DNA of 64,000 bases from Blastomyces gilchristii SLH14081 (taxonomy: Eukaryota > Ascomycota > Eurotiomycetes > Onygenales > Ajellomycetaceae), in contig NW_003101678.1 of the NCBI RefSeq assembly GCF_000003855.2, positions 1,394,107-1,458,106 of the forward strand, read 5' to 3'. Positions 24,200 to 36,610 of the stretch are shown in pieces. A model generated the notes under the pieces. That model did no database searches. It was not told the origin of the DNA and saw only the letters and a program-made list of their open reading frames with translations. A program made the position numbers and the translations under genes. Position 1 is the stretch's first letter, and each line of letters starts with the position of its first letter.

Positions 24200-25000
24200 T
24201 AATAATCAATGTATTCAGTTATTCTGATTGTAATTAACAAAGCACTGCAGATACTGTTTCAATATACTTATTAGATGTTCTATCTGATCATCTGTCTATT
24301 GATAAAAAGCAGTGCTTAGATCTTATAAGATCTTCAGTATAGTTATCAGATCAGATCAGAACTTCTCTATAAAGATTAATTCTCTGTCTGAGATAATATT
24401 CACAGATAATTCATGCAATCAGATCATATTATAGATGAAGATATAAGTTATATTTCTTGACTTCAAGTTCTTACAGGTGAGTATAAAGTATACTATCTTA
24501 ATAAAGTAATTCACTATCATCAGCACACTGTCAAAGCAGACATTATATATGTTCTTACTTTCAGAGAGACTTATAAGAGTGTTCATTTTCTAGCTATTTT
24601 CTAAGATTCTCACAAGATGAGTAGAGAAGTAAGTTCTTTATATAATCTGAATCATACTATTCATAAACTCTGATAAATAGTATAAGAATTCACTATCTTC
24701 TTCATAAGTTCTTGTATCTTTAGTTAGAAGTATTTTCTTATAAGTAACTCATAAGTTCTAGTATCTATAAAATAACTCACTAGAGAAGAGTCATGATATC
24801 TTTTAATAAGTTCTATATATAGAAACTCATTTATAAATATATAAATCTAGTTCTCTCTTTATAAGAGATTATTTAAGTCTCTTTAATTCTTTATTTCTGT
24901 AGAGTTAATCTCTGTTATGAGCAGTTTCTGAATATACTGAGTATATTCATTCTTTAGTTGTAGTTCAGACAATCTGAATAGAAGATCTTATGAAGACTTA
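24200..25000 (-). pseudogene. integrase remnant, element C
   Basis: Near 24243-24325 the minus strand reads LSTAFYQ*TDDQIEHL and then LKQYL, a decayed form of the conserved integrase segment that carries the catalytic Glu and the downstream helix. The Glu codon still stands while Pro, Gly and Arg positions have changed. It lies between RNase H and the C-terminal region, as expected. Confidence 0.8.
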
Positions 25001-25750
25001 TACTCTATTTCTTCTTATATCAGATCTTTCACAGTGCTTCTCAAAGCCTGCAAACTCTTCAGATTATAGATACTCTCTTCAAGAATTCTTATAAAGATTC
25101 TCAGAGTATTGACTCTCAGTGTTATAGAGAGTAGTTATACAGACTTCTTTTCTTTCTTTTTTCTCTTCTCTTACAGAGAATTGAGAGACTCTTCAGTCAA
25201 TCTCTTTATAACACTCAGTCTAAGTATTCTGTGAAGCTTTTCTATCTTCTCTAGTCTCTCTGTATCTATTACTCTGATCTTCTTAATATAGTCTGATCTG
25301 TAAGAGAGTTCATCTGCTGAGTTCTTAGTTCTCTTAATATATTCTATCTTGAATCAGAACTCACTCAGTCTCTGAGCTCAGTGAACCTGCTATTATGAGA
25401 GTTTCTTAATTGAAATAAACTGTTATAAGCTATCATAATCAGTTCTAACAGTAATCACTATTATAAGACTCTCAAAGTAGTGATATCAGTGATGAAAGAA
25501 TTTCACTATTATAAGAAGCTTCTGATTATAAATATCATAGTTGATCTCTGTAAAATGCATCTTCTGTGAGAAAAAGATCACTGAAATTCAGTTCTCACTT
25601 AATTATAGTTATAAGACTATTTCTGAAATTGTAAAGAAGAAGACATCTGTCTTCAATCTGATTAAAAGTAAGAGATCAAAGTGAAACAGTATCACTATAT
25701 CTATGAATATCTGTTTTAATCTTATAAAGACTCTGTGAGCTTCTGAGATA
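25000..25750 (-). pseudogene. RNase H region, element C
   Basis: Position between RT and integrase argues for RNase H. The frame is heavily broken, and I rely on gene order more than on motifs. Confidence 0.5.
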
Positions 25751-25899
25751 AGAAAGTTCTTACAGCTCTCTCTTTTCAAATTTTCTTTTCATTCTCTATT
25801 TATAGAATGACTTCTTCTTATTTTCACTCTTCAGCATGTCTGTAAGAGTCAAGAAGATTCTCACAAATATAAAGATAAACTGTTTATAGAAATTCACAA

Positions 25900-26700
25900 A
25901 GCTCAGAAAGATCTGAATCTTATAAATACTAGTTAACTTCAGTTATAATAGAATAGTCTCAATCTGCAAAGATTTCATCTGAATATCATCTATAATAATT
26001 ACATATTCTAGGAAATTAATCTGATGAGTACTGAAGTTACACTTTATAAACTTAATATACAGTTCTATCTTATCTAAGACTTTTAACACACTTCGCACAT
26101 GCTCAGTGTGTTCTTTCTTCTTCATAAAGTACATCATCACATTATTCAGATATATTATTATAAAGATATTCAGATATATATGAAGTATTTTATTAATAAA
26201 AGACTGAAATGCTACAGAGATATTAGTCAAATTAAAAGACATTACTAAATATTCAAATAATCTCAGTGCAGTTCTAAAGATAGTCTTTCATTCATTCTCA
26301 GACTATATTTATAGCTATGTATATATATTGATCATATTCAGTTATATGAATATAACAGCTCTTATGAGATGATTGATTACATTCTCAATCAGAGACAGAG
26401 AATAGTAACTCTTTATTATCTTGAAGTTCAGATTGTGATAATCTATACATAATCTGAGATCTTCATTCTTCTTCTTTATAAATATCACAGAGACTCTTAT
26501 AAAGGCCTGTGAAGATTGAATAAAGTTATTCTTCAGATTCTTCTTCACATAGGCCTATAAGATCTCTGTCTCATAATAAGAGAGTTTATAGATTGATTCT
26601 TAGAAGAGTTTCTGCTCTTCTATTAAGTCTATTATCAGATTCTTCTCATAGTGAGAAGAAAGCTCAGCTGTCTTTGCTAAGCTGAATATCTCTGTAAGAT
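25900..26700 (-). pseudogene. reverse transcriptase remnant, element C
   Basis: Minus strand 26342-26548 encodes FIKKKNEDLRLCIDYHNLN followed by YYSLSLIENVINHL, the RT finger motifs. The piece at 25943-26242 encodes MSFNLTNISVAFQSFINKIL, the catalytic box as YLNNVMMYF, and a thumb segment. Both catalytic Asp read Asn, as in family B. Sequence differs clearly from families A and B, so C is a separate lineage of Ty3/gypsy. Confidence 0.9.
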
Positions 26701-27149
26701 CTCAGTATTTCTCTGATATCTGAAGCTCAGTTTTCATGACTGTGAAGTTCTCAGATATTTATAAAGTCATTATATAAATAAGTTTATCTTCTCTAATTAA
26801 CTCTGCAGTATCAACTGATTCTATCTCTGTGAGTAAGTCTATCAACACTGATCAGAAGTATAAACCTGACTCACAGACAGCTATATACAGATTGTGTCTT
26901 TAAAGTTATACAAGTTTCAAGTATATATCATCTATAATGTTCATGATAATTATAGTTTCTGTAAATCTTCTCCAGATTCTGAAGAGATCTTGTAATTCAA
27001 AGATAACTCTTGTGAGTTTCTCAGCTCTCAGATCTGAGTTCTCACACTCTGCTTATTATAAGAGTAGATTCTCAGTTTTTATCACTTAGCTTATTCACTC
27101 TGCAAGCTTTAGAGACACTACAGTGATCTGAGATCCTGAGTTTATTAAT

Positions 27150-28400
27150 GATTTTCATACTTGTAGAACAGCAGTATCACAGTACAGTCTCTCTCTGTAA
27201 GTAAGTATTTTTATTAAAGAAGTAATAGATTCAGATATCAGCTTTAAAACTCTTAAGAAGACTGTTGCTAACTCTGTCTGTGACTTCTTAAATTTCTATT
27301 TTAGTTTATTCAGACAGTTTGCATGAAGATGTTCTGATTTAAAACAGATAAAACAGAGTTTCTTTTACTTAATCTTTCTATTATACACTCTGTTCATAGA
27401 AGCTTATAAAGCTCTCTCTCTCTGCTCAGTAGTTAGATATCAATCTCTCTATATCTTATTATCTTTTTCTAATAAATCTGTTCTCTATTATTCTGATTCT
27501 TACAGAGCTGATTAATGATTCACTCTCTATAAGTCTATAGCTCTCACAGTGATCTGTAAGTGATGAATAAGAGTTATTAGTTTCTTCAGAGTTAAGAGCT
27601 TAGAGTCTTACTCAATGAGCTTATTCTACATATCTTTATTCAGTCTCTTTATAAATATCATCATTCAGATCTTGTTTAAGAGCTCTGTTTTCACAGATCT
27701 CAATTCATATCATAATTTTATAAAATACTGTAAGTAGTCTTTATCAGATTTCTCATCTCTTTTTCTAATATTAATAATCACAGTTCAGATGTTCTCTATT
27801 CAGCTTATAAAGTTTCTCAACTTATTCTCTAGATAGGTCTTAAGAACAGATTAGTGAGATCTCTTATAATTATTCTCTAGATAATTCAGTCAGTTCTTGA
27901 CTTCAGTGTAGTAGAGATCTGTCATTGTATAGATAATAGCTTCTTCATCTTTTATATTACACAGCTGAGCTTGTAAGTCAATTTTAAATACAAACTTATA
28001 AAAGCTTTTATAGATTGTGATTCAGTAAGTGATCTTAAGTGATTACAGCTTAAGAAAGTTTCTTTTCAGTTCATAAGTGTCTCTGAAGATTATGTCTAGA
28101 GACTCAGTTTAAGAGTGTTTACAGACAGTAAGTATTTCTTATAGAAAAATAGCTTAGTTCTGTAGAAGATGCTCAAGAATGTTCTTCACTGAGATGAGTT
28201 TATTCATGAATTTAGAGAGTTTCTCTGTCATAGATATAGAGAATATTGTCTCATAAGTGATTGATAAGTTCTCTGAGACTTTTTTCATGAGAGTTATTCA
28301 TAATTCAGATGACTGCTTCTGAGTGTCTGCAGTAGAGTTCACAGAGATTGAAGTATATAAGTTTCTAGTTCTTTCAGTCATAATAGACAGTTGCTGACTG
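27150..28400 (-). pseudogene. gag remnant with CCHC knuckle, element C
   Basis: A complete CX2CX4HX4C knuckle lies at 27314-27355 on the minus strand (CFICFKSEHLHANC). This marks the nucleocapsid end of gag. The N-terminal part towards the 5' LTR has many stops. The Gly usually found before His is Glu, in keeping with GG loss. Confidence 0.75.
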
Positions 28401-28413
28401 ACTGAGCTTGAAA

Positions 28414-28671
28414 TGTAAGAATAAGTGCTCATAGACAATTATTCAGATGTTTGCAGCTTAATATGATATATACTGTTAACTACTAGAAGTATTCATGATA
28501 GAAAGATAAAATATAGAGATCAAATGTATAATAGTATTCAAGCTGAGTTGTGAATAGTATTCGCGAACTTCAGTCTATATAGTTGTGTGTAGTCAAGGGC
28601 TGCTAACTCTATTGATTATGTGAGAGATAGAAATAGAGGTAAAGAATCTGTGAGAAGCAGAATTTCTTACA
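28414..28671 (-). repeat. 5' LTR of element C
   Basis: 258 bp, TGTAAGAATAAGTGCTC...AGAATTTCTTACA, followed by the ATTAC duplication. Confidence 0.93.
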
Positions 28672-29060
28672 ATTACACAGTTCACACTGAACTCTCACAG
28701 TTCAATTCAGATCACTGATAATATAGTAATAAAACTCTGAGATATCTGTGATTAGATAGAAGTCTTCATGACAAGTGCTAAACAGAATTAAGAAGATTAA
28801 ATCAATGTTTATCAAGACTCTGCTGAACAATATAAGATAGAAGATCTGATATAATTAAATCTTAAGAATATACAGATCACATGCTCATTCTGCACACTGA
28901 ATTATCATTATATAAAGTATAAAGTAATAGAAGTTCTAGATAGTCACAACTATTATCTTAACATATTATCAGAAATTCATAATGTTTTTCACACAAGCTT
29001 GCTCTGCTGCATTATCACTGATCTGTTCTCTTCTCAACTGACTTCTGACTGACAGCTGCC
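28672..29060 (+). pseudogene. integrase C-terminal part, family A copy 1 (resumes after element C)
   Basis: The frame continues from 21414 after the C insertion and encodes the integrase C-terminal region, including the YKVIEVLDSHNYYLN and IHNVFHTSLL segments typical of the Ty3/gypsy C-terminal (GPY/F-like) module. The same frame on the minus strand of A copy 2 (40445-40642) is open for 65 codons. Confidence 0.8.
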
Positions 29061-29084
29061 AGGCATCATAGAAGAAGATAATGA

Positions 29085-29200
29085 GCTTGAGTGAGAGATT
29101 GAGAATATTCTCAATGAGAGATCTCACAGCTGCAGCTGATAATATCTTATGAAATGAGTCAGATATAATTATCTGACCTAAACTCTGAGTTCTGCATTAT
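29085..29200 (+). pseudogene. chromodomain at the end of family A pol, copy 1
   Basis: The segment reads LE*EIENILNERSH, then YLMK*VRYNYLT*, where each * is TGA. The first and second stops stand at the places where chromodomains have aromatic-cage or core Trp residues. Known chromoviruses use this domain to target integration to methylated-histone chromatin. It lies directly before the polypurine tract. Also found in A copy 2 (40320-40432, minus) and A copy 3 (59482-59590). Confidence 0.75.
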
Positions 29201-29237
29201 TTGAAACAGCAGTTCTTGGCTGATGAGAACTGCTTCT

Positions 29238-29250
29238 GAAAAGAGGAGAC
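29238..29250 (+). other. polypurine tract, family A copy 1
   Basis: A GAAAAGAGGAGAC run immediately before the 3' LTR, the expected second-strand primer site. Confidence 0.6.
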
Positions 29251-29253
29251 TAA

Positions 29254-29562
29254 TGTGACAGGCTGTGCTCAATCAATGATATAGACTATTTCATTACACT
29301 TCACAGATTTTAATCACTTTATTCTCAAACACATATGCTCTGATTCTCAGCCATTCTCAATCACTGATCCTCGGCCGCCATGAACACATATAGATTCTTC
29401 TATCTCAAAGCTTCACCATGTACATCATCACATACATGTATAAATATTCACTTCAATTACTGATTTTCACACTTTCTCTTTCTTTCCTTCTCTAACATTT
29501 TTCTCTTTGTTATATAAGATCTATCAATATCATATCAATCTATTCAGTGTAGATCTCTTACA
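29254..29562 (+). repeat. 3' LTR, family A copy 1
   Basis: 309 bp, TGTGACAGGCTG...TCTCTTACA, followed by TCAGC. The start TGTGGCGGG seen in the partner has become TGTGACAGG, a G-to-A change at GG. Confidence 0.93.
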
Positions 29563-29567
29563 TCAGC

Positions 29568-31130
29568 AGGCTTCTGATTGTATCTTCTAGCACAATTTTA
29601 CATAAATACAGATACTGATATATTTGTTTTTATTTATGTAGAATCTTCATACATTGACAGATCTGTATCTGTCAATGATAGTGAACTCAATGTTGAATCA
29701 TTGATTGAGAACTTGAAGAATGTGATAATGAAGAAATTACTTATATTATATATGACTGAGTCTTCTACATCTATTTCTACTTCTTCTACTGCTATTTCTC
29801 TCTCTGCTGCTTCTTCTCAATCTTCTATTCTTATTTCTGTTTTCAGTTCTCTCACTTCTGCTATCTCTGTTCTCATAACTCTCACTCTCACTACTTCTGC
29901 TTTCTCTGCTTCTACTGTCTCTGCTTTTGTTATCAGCTCTCTCTGTTTTAAGAAGATATTATATAGACTTAATGAATCATATTTCTCAGTGTGTATACTC
30001 TCACTCTTCTTATCAATCTCTAAAACAATTTATTGTATGAAGATTGTATATAATATAACTATTTAAAGCTTAGTTATAGACACTGATTATTATATTTGTT
30101 TTAAATATTTATAATAAGATAATTATTCATTTATATCAGAGAATCATTCTCTCTCTCAATAGTGTTAAGATTATAAGTCTTTTTCTTTTTCATCTTTTCT
30201 TTCTAACACTGATTTTTCTGTTCTTAGAGGAAATTGTTATAAGTTTTATTATATATAAAATCATGATATTCACAGATATTAAGAAACTTTTTATAACTGT
30301 AAAGTTTAATATTATAAGTATATTCACTCTGATGAATTTCTTTGAAATAATAGATTCATATCAGTCTATTCTCTGATATCTGTCATCTGACTTTGTAATA
30401 CAGATAAAAGATATCTGTGTTTTCAGAAACAGAAACACAGATATTATACTCTTTTATACTCATAAGTGTGAGGCTTGTACATCTTGTCTGAGATGTTGTT
30501 ATGAAAATAAGCTGTTCATGTACTGTGTTCTACTTTCTGCATTCTCTCATGTTTCTCTCTCTCTTTCTGAGAAGTCTTGTACATGTTGTAATTATATATA
30601 CAACTCTAAGATCAGTGAGTGTTTATTCAGTAACTATTCTCATCTCTGATTTTATAATTTTTATATACTAATAATAATTCTTAGTTGCTTCAGTGTCAGA
30701 GACTATTCTAATTGAAGATGATTACATTACTGAGACTACTCTCTCTCATTCTCAAGCTTCTTCTGTTGCTTTCTCTTCCTTCTCTGCAGAGAAGATTGTA
30801 TGTATATCAGATTATAAGTGTTGAGCTCTGAGTGACTTCTGCTATTATTTATTCAGTTCTGCATCTTCTTCTTCTTCTATTTCTTCTATTTTCATTCTCT
30901 CTGTCTTAACTTCTAATTTTGTGAGTTATGTGCTCTTCTTTAATTTTTCTATATACATGTGTACACATTTCTATATTAGTATTTCAGTCAATCTTGTAAT
31001 AAATGACATTAATGTTATATACAGAGTGATAGAGAAATCAGAGATATATATAGCATTGTTGCAAGAGCAGCTTGCAGCTTTCAAATTCCTTATAAATCTT
31101 GAGTTTTGAGATTTTCTTTGTTTTTGATGT
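29568..31130 (+). pseudogene. antisense open region of family B, copy 1 (Ser/Thr-rich and Cys-rich, coiled coil)
   Basis: This runs opposite to the B pol, tail to tail with it. A first frame (29578-30066) encodes a Ser/Thr-rich middle and a Leu/Ile/Cys-rich end. A middle part (about 30400-30640) carries a Cys pattern (CEAC.SCL.CCYEN...SEKSC.CCNY). A last part (about 30921-31109) ends in LLQEQLAAFKFLINLEF, which would form a coiled coil. The same three parts occur in copy 2 (47666-49140). The layout of a Cys-rich block followed by a coiled coil is seen in hypothetical proteins of many fungi, but I cannot name a family. Several frames begin without ATG. Confidence 0.45.
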
Positions 31131-32340
31131 TTTTCAGGTGACATGATGTTAGAAATAGATTAAATGTATAGTATAAGAAAATGAATGAGATATATATAAT
31201 AACATTTGTCTTTTATAGCTGACTCTTACAGTTGATGACTAATTCATTATTTCTTTTCTTTACTTACACTTTTTCTTTATCTGCTAGTTACTACTCTTAC
31301 ACAATCTCTATATAATACAGTGTTCAGTAACTAGATTCAGTAGCTTTCATCTCTTGTAATTCTGTCTTATACATTATACTGTCTCTCTTTACTTACTCAG
31401 ACTACTACAGTGAACAGCTCATTGAAACTAATCTCACTCAATCTCTGAGCATTCTCAGAGATTAAGATAACTTGGTTTCATATATCTGCAGATGTTTCAG
31501 ATACTTTATTCTCTATTATCTTCACAATTGAACTGATGTAAACAGTTGAATTCAACTCTGAATTTCTTTTTCTTCTGTGATCTGACTCATGTATAAGTCT
31601 GCTACTTTGAGACTGCTCTTTGCTGTATTATGTCTGCTGTTTACAGTGTATTATTATATAATCAGCTACAGTCTTATCACTTATTGAAGTGTGATATTTA
31701 TCTGATTTCTTCATTACTTCTCATTCTTTTCTTATAATTATGAAAAGATCAGAATAAGTAAGATTATCTGATTTATAAGTATCTATGATTTCTCTTACTT
31801 TGTAAGACTTTTCAATTATAGATCTCTTCTTTTTCAACACTGATAATAGTGCTATGAATAATTATAATCTGCTCAGATCTTGTATCTTTATCTTTATAAG
31901 ATATAAATCATTTATTAAGTTGTATAAGACTCATTTCTCTGATTCTTTCAATGTGTATATTCTCAGAGAATGTGATTTATGTATTTTATATAACTCAAAT
32001 CATCTAGATTGAAACTTCTCAGAACTCTTATTATATATAAGAACTCATGTTCTCATCTTGAGACTTGATTTCTTAATTAGTGAGTCTTGTATTCTTTTCA
32101 ATTGAATTGCTTGATTCAGAAGTAACTTATTAGCTTTTGTGTGTGCATGACTGATCTCTTTCAATCTTGATTCTGTATTTACAACTGCTGTATCTATGAC
32201 TGTTGTATCTGTAACTGTTGTTCTCTTTCTCATCTTTTTCAAAGCATTCTCTGAGATGAGCGGATGTAATTTATACAACAGATAGAATGATGAACACTTG
32301 AAGACTATATACTGCTGAATTCGCATGACTAATAGCACCT
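31130..32340 (-). pseudogene. post-integrase region of family B pol, copy 1
   Basis: Minus-strand sequence between integrase and the antisense region. The piece at 32045-32338 keeps a frame with TDTTVIDTAVVNTESRLKEISH, matching the same spot in copies 0 and 2, with an intermediate number of the TDT(T/A)V-type repeats. No named domain is recognised, and its last kilobase is only weakly coding. Confidence 0.45.
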
Positions 32341-32356
32341 GACTGAGATATTCATC

Positions 32357-33118
32357 TCATAATCTCATAGATTTGCTCACTAGATATTTCATCAGCATAT
32401 TACTCAGAATTTCATTCAAGTGTTTCATCTTTCTGTTTATCTGCAGATGATATAACATTGTTCTACAATGTCTTGTCTGTAACTGTCTCATAAAATGTCT
32501 CACTACTTCTTTAATGAGATTTACATTATTATCAGTTAGAATCTTATGCAGCATTTCATAGTTAATATAGATATCATTATATAGAAACTTCATCATTATC
32601 TTCTTCATTATCTCTGAAACTGCTTTTGCAACTGGTCAGTTAGTAGTGTAGTTAATAGTAGTAATTATTCAATAATTTTCATTTAGTGTTCACAGTAATA
32701 TGTCTATGAGATTCACTTCTCATTATTTAAATGATTGTATTATATATTTTATCTGATGTTACACTTTCTCATGTTTTAATCCTTTCTTAGATTCTTTTAT
32801 AACCTGATAATTCAGGCACTTGTGAGTATATATCTGAATGTTCTCAGTCATGCTTGATCAGTACACTCTTGATTCAAGTATACTTATAAGTTCAGAACTT
32901 TCTAAGTGACTGAATTTCTTATGCATGTAAGTCATTAAGTTATATCTAAATAAATGTTTTAGATACAGAGCTTCTATATATTCTAGATCACAGTAAAGTA
33001 CTATATCATTTTTCAATTTTCTCAGCTTGAAGTTTGAAAGCATCTCTTCTATCACTTTTATAAGATACTTATTATTTAATATCTTACTGTTCTTTAAGTA
33101 AGATATCATTACATTCAC
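32357..33118 (-). pseudogene. integrase remnant, family B copy 1
   Basis: Zinc-finger part at 32858-33118 (HKKFSHLESSELISILES) and core at 32357-32608 with EILTDNNVNLIKEVVRHF carrying the second catalytic Asp; the Glu lies in the segment near 32400-32450 (MKHLNEILSN). Stops separate the pieces. Same as copies 0 and 2. Confidence 0.85.
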
Positions 33119-33199
33119 TCATTCTGATTCCTTACATTCTCTCAGTGTGTTTAATGTAAACTTTTCTTATACCTGATTTGTAGAATTCTCACTCATGAA

Positions 33200-33790
33200 A
33201 TCAGATCTGTGACTGATTATATCAGGTATTACAGTGTTCAATCTCTTTCAGTATTTGATATGAAAATTGTATGCTTAAAACTCTGAGATTCAATATACTA
33301 AGTATTTGAAAGGTTTTATTATTAATTATAGATAGATAAGACTTTCATAATTCATGATTATCATTGTCATATATCTGTTATTAATATATCTATTTCATAA
33401 CATCAGTGTGTGCTTGATTACTAACAATTTCTTTTCATACACTGAGTAATTGAGCTCAGCATCTGATAGTTTCCTACTATTATACATCATTAGATGCAGC
33501 TTGTCATTCTTACTTATCTGTAGAAGAGCATCTCTGATAGCTTATTCAGATATATCTGTCTTAATGTAGAAAGATTTATCACAGTCTGATTAAATAAGCA
33601 CTGAAAATATTATTACATATTCTCTCAGTGTGAGAAAGATCTTCTCACACACAGTATTTTAGATGATTGAATGAAACTTCTTCTTTTACAGATTTGTATT
33701 CATTTCTCTTAAGAGATCTGAGAGTGATGCAGATATTCATATGAAATTCTTGATAAATCTGCAGTAATATGAGATTAATTTAAGAAACTG
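33200..33790 (-). pseudogene. RNase H remnant, family B copy 1
   Basis: Matches 1100-1640 and 51300-51880. The RKLSD.ELNYSVYEKE signature lies near 33430-33480 in decayed form. Confidence 0.7.
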
Positions 33791-33820
33791 TTATACATAG
33801 TATATGTTTCTCAGCTGCAG

Positions 33821-34390
33821 TTAATTCACTATAACATTCAATTTCTTCAGAATGAGGTATATACAGTCATCACTCACTACATATTCTATGAACTTCAACT
33901 CTTTCATTTCAAACACATACTTTATTGATTTGATATAGAGCTTATACTCTGTCAGAGTTGTAAGCACTTCATTGAGATGCTTCAGATATTTATTATATAA
34001 GTTTGAGAAGACTAGAATGTTATTCAGATTTATAAGATATAAGATTTCATTCTGTTTATGAAGAATTGTATTCATTATTATTTAAAAGATAATAGATGCA
34101 TTTGTCAGACTGAATAACATTGTCGGAAATTTGAACTTCTCTTATTATATATTAAATGCTGTTTGCAGTACTAACAGTTTATCTACACAGATCTGTTAGT
34201 ATTCTGAGAGAAGATCAATCTTTGATAAATATTCAGTATTTTTAACTGTATTCAACTGTTGTTCAATCTGTGACAGTGAATATTCATTCTTGATTATAAG
34301 CTTGTTAAGTGCTTGATAATTGATACATATTCATCACTTCTTATCCACCTTTTTTGTAAATAGAACTGAGAAGTCTCATGCACTTGATGA
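33821..34390 (-). pseudogene. reverse transcriptase remnant, family B copy 1
   Basis: The frame at 33821-34075 carries the catalytic box as LNNILVFSN (YxDD with both Asp changed to Asn) and a thumb segment KLNVIVN. The LTNA..IFQ and IDYQALNKL blocks lie upstream towards 34340. All as in copy 0. Confidence 0.88.
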
Positions 34391-34989
34391 GAATTATATG
34401 AGATCACATTCTAGAAGATCTGTGATCTGATACTTCTGTTCTTCAAGGTGTGTTTATGACAGAGAGTATGCATTTTAATTAACTGATTTCACATCTTCTG
34501 TGTTAATCTCATGTATAAATTCTTATTCTGGCAGCAATTCTGATGAAAGATCTGTTCAGAAGATCTTCTCATACTTCTTCAGAAGTTTCTTTATATGCTT
34601 ATTCTCTCACATATTCTTTATCTTGGTTTTCTTCACTTTCAGATCCTGTATCACATACAGAATGCTTTTGAATAAGATCTTGGAAATTATTCTCTTTACT
34701 TGATAATATGTAAGCAGATTTAACTCTTCTATATCAGAGATGTGAAATGTCCTTCTCATATTAGTTAATAGAATTATATGAACTGTTTTCTTCTTATCAG
34801 TTAACTGTATATAACATGTATGTTATTGAATCTGCAGATTGAATCTTTGAAATCAATTAAGTCTGAGAAGAAGATTGTATTTCACATTCTGCAGCTCTTG
34901 CACTCAGATATAGCAAGATCATTCTCTGAAGTATAAGAAAACTCTTACTCTTGCAAGTGAAACTAAATATCAGTTATCAGACAATCTTA

Positions 34990-36600
34990 TGCATTAAGAA
35001 TTCTCTACTCAGTAGATCTCTTTTAGTCTTTGAATTATATAATTATTAATATATTGTATAGAAGCTTCTGTATCTACTAACACTTTTACAGTTATCTCTT
35101 AATTCTTATTCTAGTGTTCTCTATACATTAACATTTCAGGTCTTAAGACATTGAGATAAATATTCACTTCTTCATTCTCATCTGCATCACATTCAGAAGC
35201 CTGCTTTCTCTTAATATTCACAGAATTCAGAGAGTTATCTAACACAGATATCTCTTTTACTTTGAAGACTTTTCATAGAATATCAGTGAGTGTCTCTGAG
35301 CTCACTGATTCTACTAGTTTTTTAACTCTCTTACTTTTCTTAACTGTGTACACTGTGTGCAATCTTTTATATTATGATTTTAATGTCTGCAGTTGAAGCA
35401 AGCTTGATACTTATAATATCAAGATTTTCACTTAGAGGATTTCTTTTTTAAGGAATTCAGTACTTTAGTAATAACATTCAAATCTAGATTTATTGTATTT
35501 AGATGTGTGACTTGTGTTATAGAAGTCTGATTATCTATTCTTCACTGAGATATACTTAATTACAGTATTCTCTGTTATAATTAACTCACTTGTTTCTGTA
35601 TAATGAGAGTATTGTATGCTTCTTTCACTGTGTCTGATTACAAGATTAAGTATTTTCATTCTGCACTCAACTCAGATGTAAGATTATAAATAAAGATCTG
35701 TAAATAGAAAGATGTTAAAAGCTCTTCATTCAATATGAGATAGTATAAGCTAAAGTATATAAAGTATGATATAAGATTACTTACTTATCTATACTCAGTA
35801 AAGCATTTATAACACTTATCTTATATATTCACTTTCTCAAAGTTGTGTAAGATTCATTTGAAAAACTCATTTCATATTTATGAGAATGAATATTACTCTG
35901 AGTCTGTGAGATTCATCTTTTCACTGATTATTCATAATGACTTCACTTTTTCATGTAGAAACACAGCAGATCTTAAGACTTATTGAAATTTCATTGACTA
36001 TCTGTCTGTGAGTTCATGTTCAATCTGATAATATAATCATATCTGACTTAGTCAGCTGATTGCAGCATCATTTTTTCAGTCATCATTGAAGCTTAATAAC
36101 TCTGACAGATCTTCTGACTTGATATATTTCATACTCAGATTCTCATTTTGTACAGCAGTCTCAGATGATATGAATGCTTCTGATGAGATTGTGAATAATT
36201 GTGATGAGATCTTCAGATTCAGTGTGATTATCTGTCTGTGTAAATGTTCAATCTTCTGCTGCAGATCTATGACCTGGTTTTCTCTATTCTTATTAATAAT
36301 AGTGATTGCATCAGTGAAGCTCTTCATAGTGAATACTTGATTCACAGTGAATATCAATTGTTGCTTGACTTCTGTCTCAGCCTGTCACTGTGTACACAAG
36401 GTCTCAATCTTGTTTAGAATTCTTGTACATGTACAGAGCTTCAATTTCAGTTCAGCAGTCTCAGCTGCTTTTCTTACTGCTTTAAGTAAATTCTCTGAGA
36501 GGTTCTGAATACCTTCTGATTCAGATAGCAGAGAAGAGTATTCATATTAACTATAAGAGATGTTCATTTCAGTGATTTCTCATTGATTGTATAATGTCTA
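34990..36600 (-). pseudogene. gag remnant, family B copy 1
   Basis: The minus strand 36076-36357 holds the best kept N-terminal piece (93 codons): MIFTVNQVFTMKSFTDAITI, then NKNRENQVIDLQQKIEHLHRQ, which predicts a coiled coil, then a Ser/Glu-rich linker. The nucleocapsid knuckle matching 9057-9098 lies at about 35357-35400. The product would be the particle-forming Gag. Confidence 0.75.
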
Positions 36601-36610
36601 TTGTTATATC

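Larger units (their letters stand above)
21415..28671 (-). mobile_element. Ty3/gypsy LTR retrotransposon, family C
   Basis: A 7.26 kb element with 258-bp LTRs at 21415-21672 and 28414-28671 (TGTAAGAA...TTCTTACA) and an exact 5-bp target duplication ATTAC (21410-21414, 28672-28676). It sits inside the integrase of A copy 1. Minus-strand order: gag with intact CCHC knuckle, RT, RNase H, integrase, long C-terminal region. It is the only copy of this family in the window. Its LTRs still look alike, but the coding region is full of stops. Confidence 0.95.
13888..29562 (+). mobile_element. chromodomain Ty3/gypsy retrotransposon, family A copy 1
   Basis: LTRs of 309 bp at both ends (13888-14196, 29254-29562) and an exact 5-bp target duplication TCAGC at 13883-13887 and 29563-29567, inside family B copy 1. 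The coding order on the plus strand is gag, protease, RT, RNase H, integrase, chromodomain, which is chromovirus-like. It was later split by LINE 1 (15616-18240) and by element C (21415-28671). Subtracting these leaves about 5.8 kb, matching A copy 2 (5.7 kb). Confidence 0.95.

Noticed and set aside
29578..30066. A secreted or mucin-like Ser/Thr-rich host protein
   Set aside because: The region lies inside family B, recurs in copy 2, and begins without an ATG. It is better treated as part of the element.
36086..36340. Plus-strand frames over the B gag (also 9818-10039, 54178-54432)
   Set aside because: The minus strand has the coiled-coil gag frame and zinc knuckle; the plus frames are shadows of it.
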